A model generated the notes under the pieces. It was not told the DNA's origin. It saw only the letters and a program-made list of their open reading frames with translations, and made no database searches. Below are positions 30,921 to 41,747 of a stretch of DNA of 64,000 nt, in pieces. Source of the stretch: Dendrophyllia cribrosa (Eukaryota; Cnidaria; Anthozoa; Scleractinia; Dendrophylliidae); assembly GCA_024195265.1 (NCBI GenBank), contig JAJLRJ010000001.1:60568289-60632288 (forward strand), written 5' to 3'. Made by a program: the position numbers and the translations under genes. The number at the start of each line of letters is the position of its first letter. The stretch's first letter is position 1.

Positions 30921-31349
30921 GCACGTGGATTTTGGGAGCCCCAACGATCAGCCTTTTTTGATGTCAGGGTTTGTCACCCAAACGCTGAATCGTACAGGGA
31001 TCTCAGCCCAGATCAAATATACCGTAAGCACGAGAACGAGAAAAAGCGCCAATACTCTGGTAGAGTCCTCGACGTCGAACACGGGACATTTACACCTCTC
31101 GTATTCACGACAACCGGTGGAATGGGTAAGGAATGCTTGATGTACCACAGTCGCCTAGCTGAGATGATCGCGATAAAGAAAGGAGAAGATTATGCGACAA
31201 CAATTTCATGGATCCGTGCAAGAATATCTTTTGCACTTTTAAGATCTGTACTGATTTGTCTGAGAGGGTCACGGACTGCAAAGAGAGCATCTTGGGACTT
31301 TAGAAGTGCAGACATAGATATAGAGACTGCCGAAGGAGCTATTAATTAG
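30921..31349 (+). pseudogene. 5'-truncated LINE protein fragment, plus strand
   Basis: One uninterrupted frame reads [20 protein letters not shown], then [60 protein letters not shown] and a stop at 31347-31349. It aligns with the second half of the minus-strand copy at 29897-30694 at high similarity but starts at the AFFDVRV block. An ATT tail follows at 31433-31466. Opposite orientation and different truncation points show two independent insertions. Confidence 0.7.
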
Positions 31350-31431
31350 ATCATTTATTTTTTTAATTATTATTTTTATGAATTCTTTTAATTAGAAATT
31401 TTTTTTAGAAATGAATACTTTAAAAAAAAAA

Positions 31432-31432
<1 letters not shown>

Positions 31433-31466
<34 letters not shown>
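31433..31466 (+). repeat. (ATT)n microsatellite tail
   Basis: A perfect ATT run closing the plus-strand LINE fragment. Confidence 0.85.
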
Positions 31467-34400
31467 CGTTCTTAAAATTTTCACTCACATTTTCACTCAC
31501 GTTCTTAAGATGTTGGCCAATCCCAGCCTCAACTTTCTTATAAAACACGTTCTTAAAAAAAAAGTGTTCCGGAACCGATAAACGAAAAGAAGGATGTACC
31601 ATTAGTTTCTGGCCGGCTTAAAAATGCAATTTGCCAACACAAGCGCGCGCTGCAAAGCTACGATGGTAAATCGTTTGCGCCAGTAGTGAAGGCCATGTAC
31701 TCAAACAACGTTTAAGAGCGGATTACGTAAGAGACAACGTTTTATTTTCTCTTGCAATTATTTGTTCGCACTCCACATGCGAATCAGTCTACTTTTACAT
31801 CTATGCATTTTTCAATAAAAGCGGTAATGTCATTCTAAGTTAACCCTGACTAGTTTTAAGACGTTTTCATCCCAGTTTCGTGTTCTGGTTAGCCAAAGAT
31901 TTCTCAGTCACCATTTAATTTGGAATGAATGGAAAACACCATCAAACACTAATAAGCAAAATGAATTCATCGATAATGATCTTACATGAATAAAGCTGAG
32001 TCAATGCAAACTAAAAAAAGGCGACACAGCACACACAATGTTATCTTGGTTTATTCCAATATAGGCCCCAATTGAACTTGACTTAACGACCTTCATATCC
32101 AAAAATAGACATGTTGATAATTCGTTTTTATCAAACTGAAACAGGTTGGATATTGGTTTGCAGCTTTCTTGCTTAATGATTCGATGCTTATTTAAACTGC
32201 ATGCATGTCGCGTAAGATTAAGCCAACAAGAAATAGCCCAACAAAACTATTGTAATCCGTCAAGCTATTAAACGACAGAGAACAAAAAGGTTAGATTCTC
32301 GGCCCGACCGCCACGATCATGTTAGATTAACTGGATTAGCGTTAAATTTGTCTGTTTGATAAATGTTCTCCGGAGTTACAACTTTAGGCAACAAACGTCG
32401 CACTCACAACATAACATCTTTTGATTTGCATGGATCTCCCAACATGCGTTTCTAAACTCGCTAGAATGTTCAAAATCACTGAAAAACAATTGACTAACAA
32501 TGGCAGAAAGAATACTGCCAACGATTATCTCAGCGATATAAATCAGTTAATTTTATACGCCGCTTGTACAACACAAAGAATGACAATTAAATTAGGAAAT
32601 CAGCCGGAATATTAATGTGGTCAAAGTTTGAGCTAAAATTCAGGCTGAACAACTTTTTTTTTTCAAACGAAAACTTCGTCAATTTATTGTAGTGCGGCGA
32701 CACAAAGAAAATTACTCGCACCTATTAGCATGCAATTAGCGACAGTAAATACATTTGAATAGGAAGAGCTACAAAGCGTACACACAACACGCTTATAGTC
32801 TGGTAGATTCATTGTGTTCAAAACTTTGAAATTTTGCAGGAATGTATACTTGTCACACCCCAAATACGTTCTGAAGCACACTGCGGTCTCTCGGGTTTCG
32901 TTGCAGTGAAAAGTGAGCAGTGTAATCAACTTGCTGCTAAATGTATACTTTACACAATCACAATCGTTAGCTCAGTTGAACAAAAGATCACTCTTATTTT
33001 TTAACTTAAGTTCCAGCATTTTACTTGATAAACTGATTTGGTTAAAAAAAAACCTAGCTACTGCAATGGGTTGTTCAAGAAAACGAGTGCAATGAAATTG
33101 CTTTAATAAAGAGCAACGCTTAATTTGCAAGTACGAAAACAAGGCCTCGTATCAATTATAGTGAAGTAAACACATATTATTGTTATAAAGTGTAAATTCC
33201 TATAATGTACTGGCCTAGTAAAGGTTATTATAAACCGCTCAATTTGATTTCGGCTTGAACAATTCCACTCATTTTTGGTATTATTGTTGGCAGACCCATT
33301 GAAAAATGGAGCGAAGATAACTGCTATGGAAAACAAATCGATAAAGGGTTTAGTATTAGTAAAGGGAAACAGTGGTGTTGTGAAAGACTAAAGGCTTTCA
33401 CACACGGGGATGACTAGTCTCGCAACTAGTCGCCTCGTGTGTACTGTTCGTGAGGCCAGTCGCTGCGACCAAATAATAGAACAAAAAAATAAATGAATAA
33501 AAAACTGACCAAATCCGTCGCTCCAACTAGTCTCTCAGTGTAAACAACTAGTCGCCTCTTGTGTACCGACCTAAAAACTGGTAAAAATTGAGTCGATTCA
33601 GAACATTGACCAAAGTTTCAAAAGCTGACTATTTAAGTACGAGCGTCAGAGCGAACCGAAAACAACCTCTGATAAGCCAAGTTGGTTAGTTTACAGTGTT
33701 CAGTTAGATAATCGGCAACCTACCGCAACCTACTGCGGCACGGACCTGCGCAAGACGTAACCTTGCATCTTTAGCGTATACTCGGTTCAGTCGAAAACGA
33801 TTACATGAAAAATCGCTCATTTAGTTTAACTTTCTTTTAAAAAAAGTGGATAAAAATCGAAGAAAATCAAAAATCTCTCAATTAATTTGTTGCAATAAAG
33901 TTTTACCGACAAAAAACTTCAACACCTCGAGATCTGATTAGTCTTCGGTAGTATAAAGAATAGATTTGAGCGTTACAAAAGGTGACTCTTATAGACCACC
34001 AAAGTCATCATGGAGTTCAGATTAGCATAGTTCTATAGCTTTGAGTTTTTAAGGAAGATAAAATGTGGTATTTCGTTTGCGTTAATTAAGGCGCAATTGT
34101 CAACAACTACAATGGTATTTCATGTAATTTTAACGATGACAATAGAAACGGACAAGTTTGGGCAAATGGCGAAGAGTCTTTTTAATGCAAATTAGCACTG
34201 TTTGAACACAACTTTATTTTTTTTTCGTCAAGGAAGGCTAACAACCAAAATCTCATTCACTGCAAAAACTCCTTTCGTCAAGGAAGGCCAACAAACAAAA
34301 ACTCGTCAAAAACAACTACAAACTGAAAATGTGATTTTGTACTCGTGTCGGTTCTCTCAATTAAAACCCCAATTAGTTGAATTATCAAAACCTTAGAACA

Positions 34401-35004
34401 TTAAAAAGCTCAAACAAGTATAAACGCGATATTACAGGGCATTGTACGATAAAGCAGAACATCACAGCTCCAGAATCAATGAATTCAACATATTTTTTAC
34501 CGCGGATTAATGACGGCCCAAAATAAAGAACAAACAATACTATGATTTAAAGATGTGTTTGTCAACAAACTCACGTGTGGAAGGGTGTACTTCGCGTTGA
34601 CCAACTTGAATTTGGTTTAGATGTGATTAAAAAAAGCAGAGGGATGTACTCATTGTCAACAGCTCACATATAAAGAGCGTACAATATATTTCTCAAACGA
34701 GTGCCATATCTGAATAAGAGGAACCCCAAAATAATGGTCAAGTGTGGTTAACAATTACTTTGTTAGTAGATTGCAAAACAGTCAGGTTTTGTCGCTGCTC
34801 GATCGCAAAGGCACGAAGCGCCGAGGCTCGCTGCAGATCTTTCGTTCAAAACCCGCGCCCATTTGTATGACCAACGCAAAAATACAACTGTTTTGCACTC
34901 TAGTGAGTGTTTTAGTGCAATGCAACTATTAACAAGTATCTTTGGCTGCAAATGATCTAAATGAAAATGGACTGCAGTTAGGTTTTTTTTTCAGTTTTGC
35001 TCCC
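31467..35004. other. Gene-free AT-rich stretch
   Basis: No coding region could be supported on either strand. Small duplications are present: CAACTAGTCGCCTC-type words at 33417-33485 and 33525-33585, and TCGTCAAGGAAGGC at 34227 and 34278. Undetected small exons are possible. Confidence 0.45.
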
Positions 35005-35890
35005 GTGTCACCAATACAAATTTAAGACTACTGTAGTGAAATAAATGTAACCACATCAAATATTTCGGCTGTGCATTAATTCTTTCACACCAGTACACAG
35101 AAGAAATACTAATGTTAAAAGTTGCCAATATTGAGGAATGTTGGGTTTATATAGGCTTTATCTCATCACATTGCTACTGATCAAAATGGTTACTGATCGC
35201 AGTCAAAAGTAATATCGATAAGAGCAGTTGTTGTGTAGTTGACCTTTTTCTCTAAAAGTAAAACGTAAAGTCAGTCACGAAATGTGGTTTCGACTTTTTA
35301 AATAAGTAAAATATAATTTTTAAACGTTTTTCCCCGTGTCTTTCGAAAATCGATAAATTTGGCTGCGTGGTTTGTAGTCCAGTTTAAGAATCTATTTTTG
35401 ATCACAGTTTTGACCATAAAAAAAAAAACAGCAACAGGTAAATCCTCGTGAAGAAGCCCCTTTAACAGCCGTTTCCGGCAGCATCACATTTTTACCTGCA
35501 TTAGATGCAGGTTACGCAGCAGAATTTATTTCAATTACTCTAACATCAATAGCAAGTGAATGGTAATATCAATTTCAACACATGGGCCGGAAAGGGTATT
35601 GTGAAGTGAGTGTCAAGATTAAAACACGTTCGTACTGGAATGAAAAGTCTCAAGCACTTTATAACCCACCTGCCTGCTTGCCTGTTCATATGTGAATGTC
35701 ACGAATACAAATTTAAGGCTACTGTAGTAACAGAAATGTAACCACATCATATATTTCGACTGTGAATTCATATCTCACGCACTGTAAATGGAGTCCATAG
35801 TACACAGAAGAAATACTGATGTTTAAAGTAGCTAATGCTGAGAAATAATGGTTCATCTATAGGCTTAATCTCATCACATTCAGATGAAAC
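35005..35890 (+). repeat. Diverged ~190-bp direct repeat
   Basis: 35005-35190 (ACAAATTTAAGACTACTGTAG, GTACACAGAAGAAATACTAA, GGCTTTATCTCATCACATT) recurs at 35698-35890, about 690 bases away. The DNA between holds nothing recognisable. Confidence 0.75.
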
Positions 35891-36030
35891 CTATCAAACT
35901 GCACTTTCGCCGTGTGTTTGATTCAAAGGGTTATTTTTTGCACGTTTAAATTAAAATTCGGAACTTAATTGGAAAACAAAGAGTACGTCGAATCAGTTTT
36001 ATTTACCTGCTAGGGTCAGACTGCAAGTCA

Positions 36031-37246
36031 TGTGACAAGTTCTAACTTTCGAGCCTGTGGATAAAATCCTAAAGTGTGACCATTCAAATGAAAGCTAATG
36101 AGTAGTATTTTCCTGTGGTGCTGGTTATTATGCTGTACAAGGTGGTTCTAACTTTTGAGTCTGTGGTCGAAATTACAAAGTTTAACACTCAGTGTTTTGC
36201 TGCCGTTGCTGTTTATTATGCTGTACAAGGAGGTTCTAACTTTTGAATCTGTAAACGAAATTCACTGAAAGTGTGACCATTCAATTAAAAAGCTATTGAG
36301 CAGTTCTTTCCTATGGTGGTGTTTATTATGCTGTACAAGGTGGTTCTAACTTTTGAATCTGTGAACGAAATTCTTAAGTGTGATGATTCAAATAAAAGCT
36401 ACTGAGCAGTACTTTCCTGTGGTACTGTTCATTATGCTGTACAGGATGGTTCAAACTTTTGAATCTGTGGATGAGACTTATAATAAGTATGAAAATTCAA
36501 AACTGTACAAGGTGGTACTAACTTTTAAGTCTGTGGATGAAATCCCAAATTGTAACCACTTAAATGAAAGCTAATGAGCAGTACTTTCCTGTGATGCTGT
36601 TTATTATGCTGTACAAGGTGGTTCTAACTTTTGAGTCTATGGGCGAGACTTTTAGTTTGATGGCCATTCAAATGAAACGGCTACTGAGCCGTGAGTACTT
36701 TCCTGTGATGCTGTTTATTATGCTGCACAAGGTGGTTCTAACCTTTGAGTCTGTGGATGAAATCCTAAAGTGTGACCATTCAAATGAAAGCTATCGAACA
36801 GTACTTTCCTGTGGTACTGTTTATTATGCTATACAAGGTGGTTCTAAATTTCGAGTCTGTGGATGAAATCCCAAAGTGTGACCTTTCAAATGAAAGCTGC
36901 TGAGCAGTACTTTCCTGTGGTACTGTTTATTATGCTGTACAAGGTGGTTCTAACTTTTGAGTCTGTGGATGAAATCCTAAAGTGTGACCATTCAAATGAA
37001 AGCTAATGAGCAGTACTTTCCTGTGGTACTGTTTATTATGCTGTACAAGGTGGTTCTAACTTTTGCAATCTGTGGATGAAATCCTAAAGTGTGACCACTC
37101 AAATGAAAGCTAATGAGCAGTACTTTCCTGTGGTACTGTTTATTATGCTGTACAAGGTGGTCCTAACTTTTGAATCTGTGGATGAAATCCTAAAGTGTGA
37201 CCACTCAAATGAAAGCTAATGAGCAGTACCTTGCAGTGGTGTTGTT
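36031..37246 (+). repeat. Satellite array, ~106-bp unit
   Basis: About eleven units share AAATCCTAAAGTGTGACC, ATTCAAATGAAAGC, GAGCAGTACTTTCCTGTGG, TTTATTATGCTGTACAAGG and TTCTAACTTTTGAGTCTGTG. The last units are nearly identical and the first are diverged. Open frames of up to 100 codons are translations of the repeat. Inverted copies lie at 44420-45086 and 49171-49655. Confidence 0.92.
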
Positions 37247-37841
37247 AGTTAACAGATACTTTGCAACAGGAAATTTGGAAACTGTTTTCAAATCTTTAGA
37301 GTTGAAACACTTAGCCGTGAAAAGGGTTAATGTTATGAAAAGGGACTATATTGTTCACGTGAAAAGATCTAATTGTCGTAATGTTCTCGTCATGTCTCTT
37401 GGCATGTAAATTCCAGCATTATGCGATTTCATCGAGAGATAAACGTTAGTACACGTTACAGTAAAAACCAACTTCGTATTCAGAGATGTGCAAAGTTGAT
37501 ATAGTTAGCATTGCTTACTTTGGCGGTTGATGTCTATCTGTAATCTGAAAACAAGAACCGACAAAGCGTATGATCAGATATAAACAAGTTATTTATCAAA
37601 CCCAATATCGCTTAATGTATTTATTATCATAGCACGCAAAGATGCTTTCAAGAGCTCGAGAAGCACTCGATTCAAACCGACATATGGCTGTTAAATAACA
37701 GTTAAAATGTTTTTACAGTTACTATAAAAAGGAACAGCTTTATGAACGGTAACAAAAGGTCTGAAGCTTCCAAGAAAACCACGCTTTCTAATTGTGAAAT
37801 CAACCATCAGTTTTTTTTTTACTTTGTGAATGGAAATGATA
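37247..37841. other. No gene seen
   Basis: AT-rich DNA between the satellite and a PLE remnant, without coding or repeat structure that I can support. Confidence 0.45.
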
Positions 37842-37882
37842 AATGACTCTGAAGATGAAAGAATCTCGAAACGTCAGTCATT
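37842..37882 (+). ncRNA. Hammerhead-like motif in a PLE remnant
   Basis: AAUGACU and AGUCAUU form a perfect 7-bp stem I around CUGAAGA...GAAACGUC. The interval meant for stem II (UGAAAGAAUCUC) pairs poorly, so activity is doubtful. GTCAACAACAAGAG and ACACCAACCCGAACG downstream to ~37955 look like the rest of a PLE end. Confidence 0.55.
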
Positions 37883-38226
37883 GTCAACAACAAGAGTTCT
37901 TTTCCGAAATACACCAACCCGAACGAACACACTCGAACGACTACTGATACTCCTGGGTTAAACTGACCAAGTTAGTAAGGGTGCAAGATACGTTTAATGA
38001 TACAAATCCTCCATTCAATTAATCGATTTTAACACTCTGATCCTAGGAGACAAACCTTGAAACGCGAGACTCCGTTCCAGCTTTCTTGTCACTTTTTTTT
38101 AGCATTGAATTTGGGATTTTTTGTGCTCTGAACTTTGGTCCCTTGGTAATGAAAAGTTTGAGCGTTGTTCTATAAATAACAATCATTCAAACGGAAACTA
38201 CACACCCAAATTAAAGGCAAAAGCCA

Positions 38227-38614
38227 TTAGCTAATGATGATGCGGGCAGAAATATCTAAGTACATTTCAATAGCGCTAGCCGCGTATTTTCTCGTTACTT
38301 TAAAAATCGCCGACACGCGAGTTAAAACGATCGAGCGTACAGGCACGCGCCTTACTGAAGCCGCAAGGTTTAATAAACAGTCAAATATCGGAGCGTTTAT
38401 CCCTTGTAACTTTCTGAAAGAATGGACAGTATTCCCTGCTATGATTGTGCGTTTAAAAAAGACGGGGAATATTATTGAGAAACTGATAATAAGGACAACT
38501 CGCAAAACAAGTATTTTTTCAGCTGGAAATGTGGCTCCATGTGATACCATGCTTGTTATCAATTCAACGACGAGCGTTTCTAAGAGACCAAAAAGGTATT
38601 TGCACATTAAGTGA
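38227..38614 (-). other. Overlapping antisense open frames, unassigned
   Basis: Both strands are open for 126 codons over the same interval (38227-38607 minus, 38234-38614 plus). The minus reading has hydrophobic stretches (VLRVVLIISFSIIFPVFF) and could be a decayed membrane-protein exon, but no family motif is recognised. Without splice signals or a paralogue this is not claimed as a gene. Confidence 0.2.
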
Positions 38615-40352
38615 AAACAGGAAACTGACTCGTCACCAATATCAGCGTCTGACCACTGTGTAAATCAGAGTTAAAATGTAAATCAATGGTGTAATTTACC
38701 GTTGACAAACTTTCAGGCACGCGCTCGGCGCGTGTGGGAAGTAATATCAATAATAACACACCTAAGAAAATGTCTGCTTGAATTCAAAATCCAACCTCGT
38801 GATCAGAACTATCCGTAAAAAGCCAATACGTTTGCCATCAAAATACGTGATGAAAACAAGTCAAACGCTTCGAAATTAATATAAAGAAAATTGCATTCTA
38901 AATATGCGCTGACAGTAATTAGTTTAACACGGCACGCTTCACTTGTCACCTCGAAGACACCTTCGCAACTTTATAATTGAGATAAACTGAAGGACATTAT
39001 CAGCTCCGCGATCTAAATTGGCTGCTAGAAAGGCGTCATAGTGGCACCTAATTTTCCACGCTGCATTCGCGTGCCACGTTGCAAGTGGCTTGATTACCGC
39101 TTTCTTGGTGTGCACTCTAGGAGCGTTAGGAATTCTTTGAAAAGTAAATATTTGTCACTAAAATAAAGCAGTTTTATGTCTCATTTCTTTGCGGCAGTGG
39201 GTAAACGACAGTGAAGGAATGTCGTCCAAAGTCGAAATTCTCTGTAAATAAGCTTGGGTAAAAGAAAGATCAACAGGATGAGCACGGCACGTTTTAAAAA
39301 CCAATTTACAATAAGAATGAAAAAAAGAATAGTTTAAGACCACCCGGAAAGCAAAAGGCGGGAAGTAACGTGGTAAAACTAAAAACTCGCGGCGATTTGA
39401 AGGAAAAAGTTAATTGTGGCACCCGCGCACCAAAAGGAAAAGAAAGATCTGCATGGTAAACATTTTATGAACCTAACTGCTTTGTAACAAAGAACATATA
39501 TCCTTTCTGCAACGCAAGCTCATAGCTATCTCGAGGCGATAACTTTGTTGTTAATTAGATAGATACCGAGCATACTTGTGCCTTCTCCTTGGAGACACAG
39601 CAGCGAAATGCTGTTGGCTTTGAACATTATGCAGCAAATATTGGGCGCAAAATTCCCGCTGCAGCTCTACGAAAAGCAAATAGCAATCAACTTTGTGAAT
39701 AAAGCATTCTGTACTAGAGCGCGAACGAGGGAACCTTTTGCGATGGTTTAAAAGGAGTTCCGTGCGCGAGCGCTTGCCGCCTATTGGCTGCACCAGGATT
39801 TAAAATGTTTGCTCCGTGCCGGAATATTAGCTGCAGAGAGCTGCGAAATGAGGCACGTGGATTAAACAAAGGTCTGGCTCGCTATTGATCGGCACATAGA
39901 GACGAAACCAAGAATCGCTTGTTGACTTTGTTACAGATTTCTATGGATCTGATGTCAGCACGCACCGCTATTGTATTCGCCAACTAATTATAATCGAAGC
40001 CACGCGCAGGGCACGCACAAAGGATGTCAAGACAATTCCGTCCTTTCATATGAAGATTAAAGGCACAAAAACAAGCCAAAGACCATTCAATGCCGTTAGT
40101 TTGCCTAACGTGTCATTGTGCTAAATGTCTCCAGAGCCCCTCCCACTCACTAAGTCTGCCCAACAACCAGGCGTGAAATCCCTAAGGAACAAAACAAACC
40201 GCTTTATAGGCTCCGCCACGCGTCTCATGTAATATAGTATTTGCACGCACTTGTGCAGCGTGGAGCGAGACGAGACGAGTCCGTGTAAGAGAGCGAGAGA
40301 GAGCGAGTGACTGCGCAGCGCTGTAAGCTTGTCACCGCCCTGGCCAACACTC
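38615..40352 (+). promoter_or_regulatory. Upstream region of the achaete-scute gene
   Basis: No coding signal. Candidate sites are an E-box CACGTG at 39854-39859, a TCF/LEF-like AACAAAGG at 39865-39872, TTTATAG (possible TATA) at 40203-40209 and a GAGA-rich leader at 40280-40312 before the ATG at 40353. These are word matches only. Confidence 0.35.
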
Positions 40353-40871
40353 ATGGAGTTTGACTTCGATCCTCAAGACATCGCTTTCCCGCTTCCAAAC
40401 CTGGACGATCTTGATTTATCAGAGCTCAGCTATGACTCACCAACTTCGCCCTCCTCTTCCGATTGCTCGCCTTTTGACTCGCCAACCACTTCGCCTGTGA
40501 GTTCACCAGCTTCGTCCCTGTCAGCAGCTTCTGGCAGCGACTACAGCTCTCCCAGCTCCAGCCCTAGAGCATCCAGGCATCGTACACGCTGCCGTACACC
40601 GCAATGCCTGAAAAAAGAGCACGCTTCGATCCTGCGAAGGAACGAGAGGGAGAGGAACCGGGTTAAACTGGTCAGCGATGGTTTTGCCACCTTGCGCAAG
40701 CACGTTCCAACCACACCAGCTAACAAGAAGCTGTCTAAAGTGGAAACGCTGCGAACAGCCATTGAATACATCAAGCACCTAAAGCGAGTGCTCAATGAGA
40801 ACAACAGGCTCGAGAGAGAAACGCGTCTATTGCGACAAGTAGGATGGCTTCAGGGAGCTTACGATTTGCAG
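40353..40871 (+). CDS. Achaete-scute family bHLH transcription factor, exon 1
   Basis: The ATG at 40353 opens 173 codons. After an acidic, Ser/Pro-rich N-terminus (residues ~1-75) comes a bHLH domain at ~94-146: basic region [13 protein letters not shown], helix 1 [11 protein letters not shown], loop with NKK, helix 2 [17 protein letters not shown]. The RNERERNRV and [11 protein letters not shown] wording is diagnostic of the achaete-scute (ASCL) group, nuclear factors that bind E-boxes as dimers with E-proteins and promote neural fates; in cnidarians relatives act in neurons and stinging cells. The exon ends TTGCAG|GTAACT at 40871 in phase 0. Reading on into the intron would give a different tail and stop at 40961, which is judged spurious. 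Which ASCL subgroup it belongs to cannot be settled here. Confidence 0.93.
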
Positions 40872-41603
40872 GTAACTACAGCTTTTGTTGTTCTTTTGTA
40901 CACGAAATTTGCTAGGTCCGAAAGAAAAGCAGAGATAGCAGTAACGCTAAGAAGAATGTAGGTTTGCAAAAGCGTCATGCAAGAAAGTTAGGCGCGAGCG
41001 TGCTATGTTTTCTTGTGTCAGGGTTTGATTTGCAAAGACGGATTTTAAAAAAGTCAACTGGTCTGTATAGCAGTCTTGCACTACGTGACAGGCCATCAAA
41101 AAACTGTTAATTTGGTTCTTGAAAAAGTAATCAAATTTACACCCGTGTCTCGACGCGAGATCAAGTTACCCTACTAAAGAGACAATCAGGTTAATACAAC
41201 TCCATTCATATACCATGCGTTTCACTCAAGAGCTGCGGACTCCACTAGCTCTGGTAATCTTCGAAACGAGCAGGCGGGCAAATTCTGCAGAGATATTTAC
41301 CCTTTGCCATTGATGGCAGTTTCGGGTACACGTGCCTATCTACAAAACAAATACAATTTTCAGAACTGGATTTCTATTACTGGGGTAACTCGCGCGCGCT
41401 CATTCGCCGCGCAGGCCTCCGATTACCTTTCACTTAGCGCTTTATTAAAAACAACCCAAGCGGAACACTCAAATTATGAATGATAATAACGTCGCAAATG
41501 AAGGCTTTTTGTGGCGAGGGAATTGAAAATAGCACTGTGTTTTAGGTTGGTGACCCGCCGCGCACACTAATTGACTAAAGATTTTTTATTGCGTTTCCTG
41601 CAG
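40872..41603 (+). other. Intron of the achaete-scute gene
   Basis: It runs from GTAACT to a pyrimidine-rich TTGCGTTTCCTGCAG ending at 41603; 732 bp. No repeat or gene recognised inside. Confidence 0.8.
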
Positions 41604-41747
41604 GCCCTATCAAGAGGAAATGTGGCGACTGCCCAACAGCTAAGCTCCTATCTTCTGAGTTTACCAGAGATTGCTCCATACCCGAGCCAGGTACCTTTTG
41701 TTAACAGCTCTGTGAGTTTGCCGAACGTTTACGGGCATGTCAACTAA
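41604..41747 (+). CDS. Achaete-scute family bHLH factor, exon 2
   Basis: This exon continues in phase 0 with ALSRGNVATAQQLSSYLLSL and ends VYGHVN followed by TAA at 41745-41747. It adds 47 residues to give a 220-residue protein. Many ASCL genes are intronless in the coding region, so a coding intron after the bHLH is a feature to note. The C-terminal tail has no known domain. Confidence 0.82.
   Translation, partial: ALSRGNVATAQQLSSYLLSLPEIAPYPSQVPFVNSSVSLPNVYGHVN

Noticed and set aside
36380..37409. Open frames repeating QYFPVVLFIMLYKVVLTFESVDE
   Set aside because: They are translations of the ~106-bp satellite, interrupted in most units; no gene evidence.
40329..40352. Start of the achaete-scute protein at 40329
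   Set aside because: The codon there is TTG; the first ATG in frame is at 40353.
40872..40961. Read-through extension of the achaete-scute exon to a stop at 40961
   Set aside because: A good donor (CAG|GTAACT) and an in-phase acceptor with a conserved-looking open exon 2 explain the gene better.
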